A stretch of DNA of 64,000 nucleotides, from NCBI GenBank assembly GCA_014843695.1, contig CM026390.1, forward strand, positions 96,972,914 to 97,036,913, in the 5' to 3' direction. Origin of the DNA: Archivesica marissinica (Eukaryota; Mollusca; Bivalvia; Venerida; Vesicomyidae). Shown piece after piece: positions 39,441 to 50,922 of the stretch. The position numbers and the translations under genes are program-made. The notes under the pieces are model-generated. The model was given only the letters and a program-made list of their open reading frames with translations, ran no database searches and had not been told where the DNA came from. Numbering within the stretch: position 1 is the stretch's first letter; each line of letters starts with the position of its first letter.

Positions 39441-39871
39441 GAACGTTAGAGAAAGCCTGTGCAGTCGTCGTTAAACAGATAGATCAGGACTGGATACATC
39501 TCTACCGTAATCTTCCATTCTTTCCAAAACGCGGATCAGAAACCATCGAGAAAGACATTGCTAGTATCGCCATTGAGGGCGTACGTGGACCACAGAAAGA
39601 TGTGGCTAGCGTTGCACTGGCCAGGTGGCGCCGTCACCACACTCGGGCACGCGCAGATGACTTGAAACAATGCCTAAAAACAATAAAACGCCTAGAGCTA
39701 TTGAGAGCAGTTGAATTGATAATTCATCCTCCTCCGCTGACAGAAGAGCCACCAGAATACTTTCCACCGGAACTTGACCCCTTATTAATCCCTCATTACC
39801 GAGATGTAGTGAAATTCGACCGACTAATAGCTGAAAAACGAATTCAGGTGCACCAACTACCAGATGAGTGA
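39441..39871 (+). CDS. Death-domain C-terminal exon
   Basis: The exon supplies the last 142 residues and the stop, after acceptor ATTACAG at 39434-39440. It contains a six-helix-like segment of about 80 residues: DQDWIHLYRNLPF, then DIASIAIEGVRGPQKDVA, then ALARWRRHHTRARADDLKQC and LKTIKRLELLRAVEL. The pattern W..L...L, I..I, Q...A...W, A....L...L, I.R.EL is that of a death domain, a homotypic adaptor fold of apoptosis and innate immune signalling. A proline-rich tail (HPPPLTEEPPEYFPP) ends the protein. Joined to 36200-37637 and 21127-21258 the product is about 666 residues. I infer a cytoplasmic adaptor that oligomerises through its coiled coil and recruits partners through the death domain. 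The partner is unknown, and molluscs have many lineage-specific death-domain genes. Confidence 0.7.
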
Positions 39872-40234
39872 ACTCTTTGAAAGGCAGACACTTGTTAGCT
39901 GTTACTTCTCGGTGACAATGACAGGCTACACGCATCAGTTTCTTGTGTAACGCTGACATTTGATTATGATTGGTGCATCACCGTGTCAGTCTCGTGTAAA
40001 ATGTAGGTCTCGTGTGATGACATGCCAGAAACACAGACATTAACTTAAAGTATCAGGCAGTACTTCAATAGAATGTAGAATATGTAATTAGGAAGCACAC
40101 ATGCATGTTGTAGCCAAACTAGTGAAAACAATGTTCAACACTTTGATAGCGAGCATGGTGTCATACACTGTGTGTCAAATTGTCTTATAACAGAAATTTG
40201 TTGTCAATCAGAGCGGAGTGCTATATTAAAATTA
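39872..40234. other. 3' flank of the death-domain gene
   Basis: Unique sequence. I found no clear AATAAA close to the stop codon, so the transcript end is undefined. Confidence 0.4.
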
Positions 40235-40476
40235 AATTAATTTATTTTACGACAGCGAAGCAAGTTCTAACAACTTATATTAATCACTCTCGTTGGCGCG
40301 GATGAAAGTGTAAATGTGGTCATTCGTTTGGGAGGAAACCGGAGTACCCGGAGAAAACCCACCTGTCCTATCTGGCGACCACCGTACCATCTCACATACT
40401 TGCCGGTCCGAGGATCGAACCCGGGTTGCATTGGTGTGAAACGAGCGCTCTAAACACTAGGCTAATCGGACAGCCA
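40235..40476 (-). mobile_element. SINE family B, full-length-like
   Basis: On the minus strand: tRNA-like head GGCTGTCCGATTAGCCTAGT with B box GGGTTCGATCC. A centre containing GGGTTTTCTCCGGGTACTCC is the complement of the widespread GGAGGAAACCGGAGTACCCG motif. The tail is GATTAATATAAGTTGTTAGA followed by ACTTGCTTCGC. The head has A- and B-box-like RNA polymerase III signals. The central motif recurs in SINEs of many marine invertebrates and fish; I am not sure which named domain it is. Confidence 0.85.
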
Positions 40477-40789
40477 TAAGTTTGAAAATGTTTGCATAAG
40501 AATGACACGGTGCAGCACGGAACACGATAACACATCAGAATTACGCGCGAAAATGATGCATATACCTTGGTCAGCGTGTACTTCTATAGGATGCATCACA
40601 TAACTTGGTGTTATTTGGATTAACTTTCAAACTGCTCGAATACTAATACGAATGGAAAATGCATGCATCGCACATGGTAGACATAAACATTATATTACCC
40701 TTTAATCCTGTTTGTATCTTTTGCATTTATAATAAAATAGTTATGTATACAATAATTATATTAAACTGAGTTCTAACAGCTTTTATTAA
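40477..40789. other. Unique DNA between SINE B and the array
   Basis: AT-rich, with no ORF, tRNA or repeat recognised. Confidence 0.4.
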
Positions 40790-43555
40790 ATAGTGTTTAC
40801 CCACAGTCCTGATATAGTCACGGCATGCACACAACATCATGCTATAGTCACGGCATGCACACACAACCTCCTGATATAGTCACGGCATGCACACAACATC
40901 ATGCTATAGTCACGGCATACACACACAACCTTTTGGTATAGTCACGGCATGCACACAATATCATGCTATAGTCACGGCATACACACAACATCATGCTATA
41001 GTCACGGCATGCACACACAACCTCCTGATATAGTCACGGCATGCACACAACATCATGCTATAGTCACGGCATGCACACACAACCTCCTGATATAGTCACG
41101 GCATGCACACAACATCATGCTATAGTCACGGCATACACACAACATCATGCTATAGTCACGGCATGCACACAACATCATGCTATAGTCACGGCATACACAC
41201 ACAACCTCTTGATATAGTCACGGCATGCACACACAACCTCTTGGTATAGTCACAGCATGCACACAACATCATGCTATAGTCACGGCATGCACACAACATC
41301 ATGCTATAGTCACGGCATACACACACAACCTCTTGGTATAGTCACAGCATGCACACAACATCATGCTATAGTCACGGCATGCACACAACATCATGCTATA
41401 GTCACGACATGCACACACAATCTCCTGATATAGTCACGGCATGCACACAACATCATGCTATAGTCACGGCATGCACACAACATCATGCTATAGTCACGGC
41501 ATGCACACAACATCATGCTATAGTCACGGCATACACACAACATCATGCTATAGTCACGGCATACACACACACAACCTCTTGATATAGTCACGGCATGCAC
41601 ACACACAACCTCTTGATATAGTCACGGCATGCACACACACACAACCTCTTGATATAGTCACGGCATGCACACACACAACCTCTTGATATAGTCACGGCAT
41701 GCACACAACATCATGCTATAGTCACGGCATACACACACAACCTCTTGGTATAGTCACAGCATGCACACAACATCATGCTATAGTCACGGCATACACACAC
41801 ACAACCTCTTGATATAGTCACGGCATGCACACACACAACCTCTTGATATAGTCACGGCATGCACACACACAACCTCTTGATATAGTCACGGCATGCACAC
41901 ACAACCTCTTGATATAGTCACGGCATGCACACAACATCATGCTATAGTCACGGCATACACACAACATCATGCTATAGTCACGGCATACACACACAACCTC
42001 TTGGTATTGTCACAGCATGCACACACAACCTCTTGGTATAGTCACGGCATACACACACAACCTCTTGATATAGTCACGGCATGCACACAACATCATGCTA
42101 TAGTCACGGCATACACACACAACCTCTTGGTATAGTCACGGCATGCACACAACATCATGCTATAGTCACGGCATACACACACAACCTCTTGATATAGTCA
42201 CGGCATGCACACAACATCATGCTATAGTCACGGCATACACACACAACCTCTTGATATAGTCACGACATACACACACAACCTCTTGATATAGTCACGACAT
42301 GCACACACAACCTCTTGATATAGTCACGGCACACACACACAACCTCTTGATATAGTCACGACATGCACACAACATCATGACATAGTCACGACATACACAC
42401 ACAACCTCCTGATATAGTCACGACATGCACACACAACCTCTTGATATAGTCACGGCATACACACACATCTCTTGATATAGTCACGGCATGCACACACAAC
42501 CTCTTGATATAGTCACGACATGCACACACAACCTCTTGATATAGTCACGGCATGCACACACACAACCTCTTGATATAGTCACGGCATGCACACACAACGT
42601 CTTGATATAGTCACGGCATGCACACACAACCTTTGTTGTGGTTTGTTGTGTGTTGTTGTGGTGTTGTTGTGGTGTTTTTGTTGTGGTTGTTGTGTGTTTG
42701 TGGTGTTGTTGTGGTGTGTTGTGGTTTTGTTGTGGTGTGTTGTGGTTTGTTGTGTGTTTGTTGTGGTTTTGTTGTGGTGTTTGTTGTGCCTCTTGATATA
42801 GTCACGACATGCACACACAACCTCTTGATATAGTCACGACATACACACAACCTCTTGATATAGTCACGACATACACACACAACCTCTTGATATAGTCACG
42901 ACATGCACACACAACCTCTTGATATAGTCACGACATACACACACAACCTCTTGATATAGTCACGGCATACACACACAGCCTCTTGATATAGTCACGACAT
43001 GCACACACAACCTCTTGATATAGTCACGGCATACACACACAGCCTCTTGATATAGTCACGGCATGTACACAGCATCATGATATAGTCACGGAATGCACAC
43101 AACATCATGATATAGTCACGGCATGCACACACCATCATAATATAGTAACGTCATGCACACAACATCATGATATAGTCACGGCATGTACACAGCATCATGA
43201 TATTGTCACGGCATGCACAGACCATCATGATATAGTCACGGAATGCACACAACATCATGATATGGTCACGGCATGCACACACCATCATGATGTAGTCACG
43301 GCATGCACACACCCTCATGATATAGTCACGGAATGCACACAACATCATGATATTGTCACGCATGCACACACCATCATGATATAGTCACGGCATGTACACA
43401 ACACCATGATATAGTCATGGAATGCTCACAACATCATGATATAGTCACGGCATGCACACACCATCATGATATAGTCACGGCATGCACACAACATCATGAT
43501 ATAGTCACGGCATGTACACAACATCATGATATAGTCACGGCATGCACACCATCAA
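40790..43555. repeat. ~30-bp minisatellite (TATAGTCACGGCATGCACAC)
   Basis: Units of 28-34 bp alternate between ...AACATCATGC and ...AACCTCTTGA types. Length differences lie mostly in the (CA)n part. From 43060 the units are a third type (AACATCATGA with AATGCACAC). A GT-rich block interrupts it at 42633-42789. Confidence 0.95.
42633..42789. repeat. GTTGTGG-rich block inside the array
   Basis: About 157 bp of irregular GTTGTGGTTT/GTGTTTGTTG steps sits between two ordinary ACAACC/CCTCTTGATA units. It may be an expansion of a (CA/TG) microsatellite on the opposite strand sense. The flanking CACACACAAC is its reversed base pattern. Confidence 0.85.
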
Positions 43556-43978
43556 TATCACCAGAGACTTCCTTGAGTCACGATCAGCAGAGATTCCCCG
43601 AGTCACGATCAGCGCAGACTTCATTGAGTCACGATCAGCGTAGACTTCATTGAGTCACAATCAGCAGTGACTCCACGAGTCACGATCAGCGCAGACTTCC
43701 TTGAGTCACGATCAGCGCAGACTTCCTTGAGTCACGATCAGCGCAGACTTCCTTGAGTCACGATCAGCGGCGATCAGCAGAGATTCCCCGAGTCACGATC
43801 AGCGCAGACTTATTTGAGTCACGATCAGCGCAGACTGCATTGAGTCACGATCAGCGCAGACTTCCTTTTGTCACGATCAGCGCAGACTTCCTTGAGTCAC
43901 GATCAGCGCAGACTTCCTTGAGTCATGATCAGCGCAGCCTTCCTTGAGTCACGATCAGCGCATACTTCCTTGAGTGAT
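43556..43978. repeat. 26-bp minisatellite, about 16 units
   Basis: Units share GAGTCACGATCAGCGCAGAC and TTCCTT. It directly follows the TAGTCACGGCATG array and shares GTCACG with it, so the second array may have grown from a diverged unit of the first. Confidence 0.93.
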
Positions 43979-43982
43979 GATC

Positions 43983-44014
43983 CCTGTTAACACTGGACTA
44001 CATACTGTCTGTAC
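43983..44014 (-). mobile_element. SINE family A head fragment
   Basis: GTTAACACTGGACTACATAC followed by TGTCTGT matches, with changes, the head of SINE A in minus orientation (GTTACCACTGGACTACAGAT). Only about 30 bp remain at the edge of the 26-bp array. Confidence 0.4.
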
Positions 44015-44094
44015 GGTTTAGAAGATATAAGTAGTTCGGAAGTAGCACATTCGAGGAAAAGGGGCGTGGTCTTTTATAAATGGGCGTGGTCATT

Positions 44095-44470
44095 TTCGGG
44101 ATTTACACCCCGGATATGAAATTTGGCACACATCCAATGTTAGTTTATACAAATTTATTTGAGCTCGATTGCGAAACAAGTTCTTATAACTTATACTAAT
44201 CACTCTCGAGACCTCATTCCTGATGGAATCCATCGCCACGAGGGAGAGAGAAATGCCTTGCCTAAGGACACGATCGTAACGGCTCCAGCGGTGCTCGAAC
44301 TCCGGGCCTTTCGCACGTGAAACGAAAGCGCTACCACTGAGCTATCATGACTTCCACATCCAATGTTGTTCCTTGGGGGTCATATTAGTTTATTAAAAGT
44401 CGAGTTATCCTCTCATAGAGTGTGTGCCTACACGTCTTGGTTAGGTCCACACTAGAATATCAAATATAGA
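44095..44470 (+). repeat. Dispersed repeat X, copy 1, split by a SINE
   Basis: The outer parts (GGATATGAAATTTGGCACAC, ATCCAATGTTGTTCC, GAGTTATCCTCTCA, CTACACGTCT) recur at 51945-52085. The two halves are separated exactly by the SINE at 44142-44354. Its class is unknown; I see no coding sequence or termini. Confidence 0.6.
44142..44354 (-). mobile_element. SINE family C with 13-bp target-site duplication
   Basis: CACATCCAATGTT occurs at 44129-44141 and again at 44355-44367, flanking the element perfectly. On the minus strand it has the family head (B-box-like GAGTTCGAGCACC), TGTCCTTAGGCAAGGCATTT and GATGGATTCCATCAGGAATG. It ends in the tail ATAAGTTATAAGAACTTG. Compared with 26.3 kb it lacks about 18 bp in the centre. 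Confidence 0.85.
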
Positions 44471-44674
44471 AAATCTAGAAAATGTATTGCTAACTTCCGC
44501 GCCCGAATCATTGTGTGATATAATCGACTTTTCACCTCTTATCTTCCTCATTAGGAAGATTAGTAGTAGACATATTGCATGACAACACTATAACGACCAG
44601 GGTGAACATCTTTGTTCAACTTTATGAAGAATTTATTTTGACCCAAAAATTTGACCCAAAATTTAAACTTTATT
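44471..44674. other. Unique DNA between SINEs
   Basis: Nothing supported here. Confidence 0.3.
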
Positions 44675-44864
44675 TATTTTACAACGATTGTGAAGCAAGT
44701 TCTAATAACTTATATTAATCACTCTCGTTGGCGCAGATGAAAGCGTATATATGGTCATTCGTGTGGGAGGAAACCATCTCACATACTTCCAGGTCCGAGG
44801 ATCGAACCCGGGTTACATTTGTGATAAGCGAGTGCGCTAACAACTGGGCTATTCGGACAGCCAA
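44675..44864 (-). mobile_element. SINE family B with central deletion
   Basis: It has the same head (GGCTGTCCGAATAGCCCAGT on the minus strand) and tail as the 40.2-kb copy. About 50 bp after GGAGGAAACC are missing, which removes most of the conserved central domain. Confidence 0.8.
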
Positions 44865-45169
44865 ATTGTGAACGTGGCTTCGAGATAGCTAATAAATGAT
44901 ATGCAGCGAAACTGTTGCTAACAATATATTTTCTGATTGAAAACTAAACTTCTTTCAAAATCATCTCATCACATCCTACACATGGCACCGTTGAACTATG
45001 GTTTTTTGAAACGTTTGCACCAGAAACAGCCATGGTTTATTCCTCTACGAATTCTGATAGCACTACTTGAACTATTCAGATGAGCGACCCTGGACAATCA
45101 TGACGCATCGTGGCCATCTTGCATTGCTTATCTCAGTTTTATGTTAGAACTCTCAATGTTATTTTTCCT
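44865..45169. other. Unique DNA, nothing recognised
   Basis: No ORF, splice-flanked exon or repeat is supported. Confidence 0.3.
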
Positions 45170-45635
45170 CAAGGTCAGACGGTGTTATTGACATAGTGGT
45201 CTGGGATTGGTTGAAAAAGTGTAGGGAAGCCCTTAAGAGTTATTGATACATGAACTGATTGGCTGAGTAGGTATTGTCACAAATAGTGAAACTGACTTCT
45301 AAATATTAAAATACAATATATGAGCTGCATTTTGGAATATTTAAAAATATTTGCAGACAATATGGTGACAAATAAACAGCATATTATAAATGCAGGTGTC
45401 AGTGCAACATTCACCACTAAATTACCTTCAGAGTAGGGGGTGGGTGCTTTTAGTGGGAAATTTTAAAAAACGCAATCGGTCAACCCCATTGAAATTTGAC
45501 ATTTTCCTGTGGCTCAAAGGCCAGTCTGTTGAAAACTACTGTCTTTTGTGCCAAACTATTTTGGGGGAAAATATAATGGCACTGTATGTTATAATGGTGA
45601 CCTATGGAAATTGCAATAGCGGTGTCTGACCTCAA
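45170..45635. mobile_element. Possible MITE with imperfect ~22-bp termini
   Basis: CTCAAGGTCAGACGGTGTTA at the left pairs with TAGCGGTGTCTGACCTCAA at the right (about 16 of 22 positions). The interior holds a 79-codon frame (45390-45629) with no recognisable domain. It could be an old non-autonomous transposon or a chance inverted repeat. Confidence 0.4.
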
Positions 45636-45786
45636 TCATATGAAATACGTCTATGGTGGTGTAGCACAATGGATACGCGGGATTGGCCATGCAGTAAGGG
45701 TATTAAGCCACGTCATTGCGAGCATGTATGTATGCTCGAGTTACTTCCCATTAGCAATAATGCACAATATATAATGGACATGTACA

Positions 45787-46112
45787 CAGACGGATCTGTA
45801 GTCCAGTGGTAACACGCTGGACTGGTAATCCAGGGATCGCAGGTTCGATCCCCCGTCTGACCCTAATACAATTAACAGTCTTTCAGATGGGACGTTAAAC
45901 CGAGGTCTCGTGTCGGTGCTGTACACCGTGCACGTAAAAGAACCAGAGGTTGGTTTTTGTGGGGTTGGGTTGTGGGTGTGTGTGGTGGGGAGACTCTGGA
46001 ATGGGTCTCTGTCTGTATCATTGTACTATCCTCCAACAATCTAAAATGACTAATCTCTTCAGGAGGCGTCGCCCATATGAGCAACCGTTAGCGACGATAA
46101 ATAAACGTAAAA
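45787..46112 (+). mobile_element. SINE family A, full-length-like
   Basis: The head GGATCTGTAGTCCAGTGGTA has an anticodon-like arm CTGGACTGGTAATCCAG (GGT in the loop) and B box GGTTCGATCCC. Then come GGGACGTTAAACCGAGGTCT, CGTGTCGGTGCTGTACACCG, GCACGTAAAAGAACC, a GT-rich spacer and the tail GCGACGATAAATAAACG. The centre resembles a SINE domain seen across marine invertebrates. Confidence 0.85.
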
Positions 46113-46279
46113 CCGTTAGAGGTACAGATTTCCCGAGGTACACAGCGTGTTCAGAATGGCAGTGCTTAGTGATATTTAATGCATGTTGGAGTCATACACG
46201 AGTGTACAATTTGAAAATGGTTAAACATATTACCATAAAGTAATTTATCATATTAACACAATTATATGTATTAACTTAA

Positions 46280-46818
46280 AGCGACATTACATCGGTGAAA
46301 ACGCAAATTTCTACAGAATGTATTTTCCTATTATATGGTATAATGTTTTCCAAATATTTGCCTCAAATACTGAGTATTTTAACTAATAAGTAAACGTCGT
46401 ATACGCGGTTTGTTGACATAACAAAATAATGTAAATAGGGTCGACATTCATGCGTAATACAACTCGTGTATCCTGAATAACTCGATTTATTGTACAGATT
46501 TACCGTTATATCTGACATGCGTGCCTATGCATATTTATTTGTAGACTAATCTTAGTTATAATATTATTATTCTTAATTACCTTTAAACGACATTATCTCG
46601 CGTTTAGTATTGCCTCCGATGACAAACAAACGTCAATGCAGGAGCGTGGATGTTCTTTATATGAAATCCTACTTTCAATTTTGAAAGTTTGTAGATCACA
46701 AAAACAATGTTTATTGATTCAATGTTAGTGTCCGAATGTATTCGGAAGAAGTTGTAGTAGCAACGCATTTATACGTGAACAAATTGCATTTTATTGCTTT
46801 TTGCGATGTAATGTCGCT
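46280..46818. mobile_element. MITE with TTAA target-site duplication
   Basis: AGCGACATTACATCG at the left is exactly inverted at the right (CGATGTAATGTCGCT). TTAA lies immediately outside on both sides (46276-46279 and 46819-46822). The 539-bp interior has no transposase. TTAA duplication is the hallmark of piggyBac transposons, so this is probably a non-autonomous member. Confidence 0.85.
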
Positions 46819-46905
46819 TTAAACATGCTTATTTATGTGCTCGTTAGCTATAAAGACAATTTCCACCTGTCTATGATATTAGAATGATACATATACAGTA
46901 ATATA

Positions 46906-47135
46906 TATACTAGAGGACATAGAAAACACATACTTCGGATAGGTGTGTTTTTACCTGAAAAACAAACAATAACTATATAAATACATACTTTTAAACATTT
47001 TGGAATATTTTTAGTTGTTCAGTTTGTGTTTTGTAATAAAGATGTGATATATCTTTGATGGCATCCTACCTATTTCGTTTTCATGTAATAACAATCATAT
47101 ACTGTTTGTGTGTGTTTTCTATGTCCACTTGTATA
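46906..47135. mobile_element. MITE, copy B (family TACTAGAGGACAT)
   Basis: The left end TATACTAGAGGACATAGAAA and the right end TTTTCTATGTCCACTTGTATA are inverted. The interior matches copy A (28118-28337) in reverse orientation. The termini are GAAAACACA rather than GAAAACGCACAC, and here no tandem expansion has taken place. Confidence 0.85.
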
Positions 47136-47459
47136 CATATCTTATTTGATTTTCCGTATTTTAAACGAGTCCCGTTTTCCGTACGTATGATTTCCTCTAC
47201 CTTTCATGTCAACAAATAAAACATGGATGAGCCCACGAGCGTAAAACACGCTGAACTTAGAGATGCTACCTTGATTATGAATGCAGAATCTTATTGTTTT
47301 GTGAGAATGGGCAGATTATGACTCAGTTAGATTGTGCTCTCAAACGTTGACGTCAAACGCCGTCATATCCCTCATTTAGTAAAATTTACACTAATGTGAC
47401 GTTCTGGTACGGGTCGTTTTCTAATGTTGTTAAAACATGTGGCCCACCAAACCATTTGT
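47136..47459. other. Unique DNA, nothing recognised
   Basis: Contains CGTCAAACGCCGTCATATCC and AT-rich sequence, with no supported exon or element. Confidence 0.3.
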
Positions 47460-50400
47460 ATTATCATGCTATGTTCTTGTCCTTATGCTTTGTATAATAT
47501 AATTATCATGCTATGATCTTGTACTTATGCTTTGTATAATATAATTATCATGCTATGGTCTTGTACTTATGCTTTGTATAATATAATTATCATGCTATGT
47601 TCTTGTACTTATGCTTTGTATAATATAATTATCATGCTGTGTTCTTGTATTTATGCTTTGTATATTATAATTATCATGCTATGTTCTTGTACTTATGCTT
47701 TGTATATTATAATTATCATGCTATGTTCTTGTCCTTATGCTTTGTATAATATAATTATCATGCTATGTTCTTGTACTTATGCTTTGTATATTATAATTAT
47801 CATGCTATGTTCTTGTATTTATGCTTTGTATATTATAATTATCATGCTATGTTCTTGTATATTATAATTATCATGCTATGTTCTTGTATTTATGCTTTGT
47901 ATATTATAATTATCATGCTATGTTCTTGTACTTATGCTTTGTATATTATAATTATCATGCTATGTTCTTGTATTTATGCTTTGTATAATATAATTATCAT
48001 GCTATGTTCTTGTACGTATGCTTTGTATATTATAATTATCATGCTATGTTCTTGTATATTATAATTATCATGCTATGTTCTTGTATTTATGCTTTGTATA
48101 TTATAATTATCATGCTATGTTCTTGTATATTATAATTATCATGCTATGTTATTGTACTTATACTTTGTATATTATAATTATCATGCTATGTTCTTGTATA
48201 TTATAATTATCATGCTATGTTCTTGTATTTATACTTTGTATATTATAATTATCATGCTATGTTCTTGTACTTATGCTTTGTATATTATAATTATCATGCT
48301 ATGTTCTTGTACTTATGCTTTGTATATTATAATTATCATGCTATGTTCTTGTACTTATGCTTTGTATATTATAATTATCATGCTATGTTCTTGTACTTAT
48401 GCTTTGTATATTATAATTATCATGCTATGTTCTTGTACTTATGCTTTGTATATTATAATTATCATGCTATGTTCTTGTACTTATGCTTTGTATATTATAA
48501 TTATCATGCTATGTTCTTGTACTTATGCTTTGTATATTATAATTATCATGCTATGTTCTTGTACGTATGCTTTGTATAGTATAATTATCATGCTATGTTC
48601 TTGTACTTATGCTTTGTATAGTATAATNNNNNNNNNNNNNNNNNNNNNNNNNNNNNNNNNNNNNNNNNNNNNNNNNNNNNNNNNNNNNNNNNNNNNNNNN
48701 NNNNNNNNNNNNNNNNNNNNNNNNNNNNNNNNNNNNNNNNNNNNNNNNNNNNNNNNNNNNNNNNNNNNNNNNNNNNNNNNNNNNNNNNNNNNNNNNNNNN
48801 NNNNNNNNNNNNNNNNNNNNNNNNNNNNNNNNNNNNNNNNNNNNNNNNNNNNNNNNNNNNNNNNNNNNNNNNNNNNNNNNNNNNNNNNNNNNNNNNNNNN
48901 NNNNNNNNNNNNNNNNNNNNNNNNNNNNNNNNNNNNNNNNNNNNNNNNNNNNNNNNNNNNNNNNNNNNNNNNNNNNNNNNNNNNNNNNNNNNNNNNNNNN
49001 NNNNNNNNNNNNNNNNNNNNNNNNNNNNNNNNNNNNNNNNNNNNNNNNNNNNNNNNNNNNNNNNNNNNNNNNNNNNNNNNNNNNNNNNNNNNNNNNNNNN
49101 NNNNNNNNNNNNNNNNNNNNNNNNNNNNNNNNNNNNNNNNNNNNNNNNNNNNNNNNNNNNNNNNNNNNNNNNNNNNNNNNNNNNNNNNNNNNNNNNNNNN
49201 NNNNNNNNNNNNNNNNNNNNNNNNNNNNNNNNNNNNNNNNNNNNNNNNNNNNNNNNNNNNNNNNNNNNNNNNNNNNNNNNNNNNNNNNNNNNNNNNNNNN
49301 NNNNNNNNNNNNNNNNNNNNNNNNNNNNNNNNNNNNNNNNNNNNNNNNNNNNNNNNNNNNNNNNNNNNNNNNNNNNNNNNNNNNNNNNNNNNNNNNNNNN
49401 NNNNNNNNNNNNNNNNNNNNNNNNNNNNNNNNNNNNNNNNNNNNNNNNNNNNNNNNNNNNNNNNNNNNNNNNNNNNNNNNNNNNNNNNNNNNNNNNNNNN
49501 NNNNNNNNNNNNNNNNNNNNNNNNNNNNNNNNNNNNNNNNNNNNNNNNNNNNNNNNNNNNNNNNNNNNNNNNNNNNNNNNNNNNNNNNNNNNNNNNNNNN
49601 NNNNNNNNNNNNNNNNNNNNNNNNNNNTGTATATTATAATTATCATGCTATGTTCTTGTACTTATGCTTTGTATATTATAATTATCATGCTATGTTCTTG
49701 TACTTATGCTTTGTATATTATAATTATCATGCTATGTTCTTGTACGTATGCTTTGTATAATATAATTATCATGCTATGTTCTTGTACGTATGCTTTGTAT
49801 ATTATAATTATCATGCTATGTTCTTGTATATTATAATTATCATGCTATGTTCTTGTACGTATGCTTTGTATAATATAATTATCATGCTATGTTCTTGTAC
49901 TTATGCTTTGTATAACATAATTATCATGCTATGTTCTTGTACTTATGCTTTGTATAATATAATTATCATGCTATGTTCTTGTATATTATAATTATCATGC
50001 TATGTTCTTGTACTTATGCTTTGTATAAAAAACTATGTTCTTGTATATTATAATTATCATGCTATGTTCTTGTACGTATGCTTTGTATAATATAATTATC
50101 ATGCTATGTTCTTGTACGTATGCTTTGTATAATATAATTATCATGCTATGTTCTTGTACTATGCTTTGTATATATAATTATCATGCTATGTTCTTGTACG
50201 TATGCTTTGTATAATATAATTATCATGCTATGTTCTTGTACTTATGCTTTGTATAATATAATTATCATGCTATGTTCTTGTACTTATGCTTTGTATAATA
50301 TAATTATCATGCTATGTTCTTGTACGTATGCTTTGTATAATATAATTATCATGCTATGTTCTTGTACGTATGCTTTGTATAATATAATTATCATGCTATG

Positions 50401-50922
50401 TTCTTGTACGTATGCTTTGTATAATATAATTATCATGCTATGTTCTTGTACGTATGCTTTGTATAATATAATTATCATGCTATGTTCTTGTACGTATGCT
50501 TTGTATAATATAATTATCATGCTATGTTCTTGTACGTATGCTTTGTATAATATAATTATCATGCTATGTTCTTGTACGTATGCTTTGTATAATATAATTA
50601 TCATGCTATGTTTTGTACGTATGCTTTGTATATTGTACGTATGCTTTGTATAATATAATTATCATGCTATGTTCTTGTACGTATGCTTTGTATAATATAA
50701 TTATCATGCTATGTTCTTGTACGTATGCTTTGTATAATATAATTATCATGCTATGTTCTTGTACGTATGCTTTGTATAATATAATTATCATGCTATGTTC
50801 TTGTACGTATGCTTTGTATAATATAATTATCATGCTATGTTCTTGTACGTATGCTTTGTATAATATAATTATCATGCTATGTTCTTGTACGTATGCTTTG
50901 TATAATATAATTATCATGCTGA
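47460..50922. repeat. 42-bp minisatellite array interrupted by a gap
   Basis: Units share ATTATCATGCTATGTTCTTG and TATGCTTTGTATA. Unit types differ in TACTTATG, TACGTATG or TATTTATG and in TATTATAAT or TAATATAAT. Short units lack the TATGCTTTGTATA part. The last ~800 bp (from about 50180) are almost uniformly of the TACGTATG/TAATATAAT type. The 14-residue periodic frames are artefacts. Confidence 0.97.
48628..49627. other. Assembly gap of exactly 1000 N
   Basis: Both edges are inside the same 42-bp array, so the array continues through the gap. A round 1000 suggests a placeholder length rather than a measured one. Confidence 0.99.

Noticed and set aside
45390..45629. 79-codon ORF inside the possible MITE
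   Set aside because: Not transposase-like and no other support.
45787..45863. Functional tRNA-Thr (GGT anticodon-like loop)
   Set aside because: Acceptor and T arms do not pair as in a real tRNA, and the sequence continues into the SINE body found at other sites.
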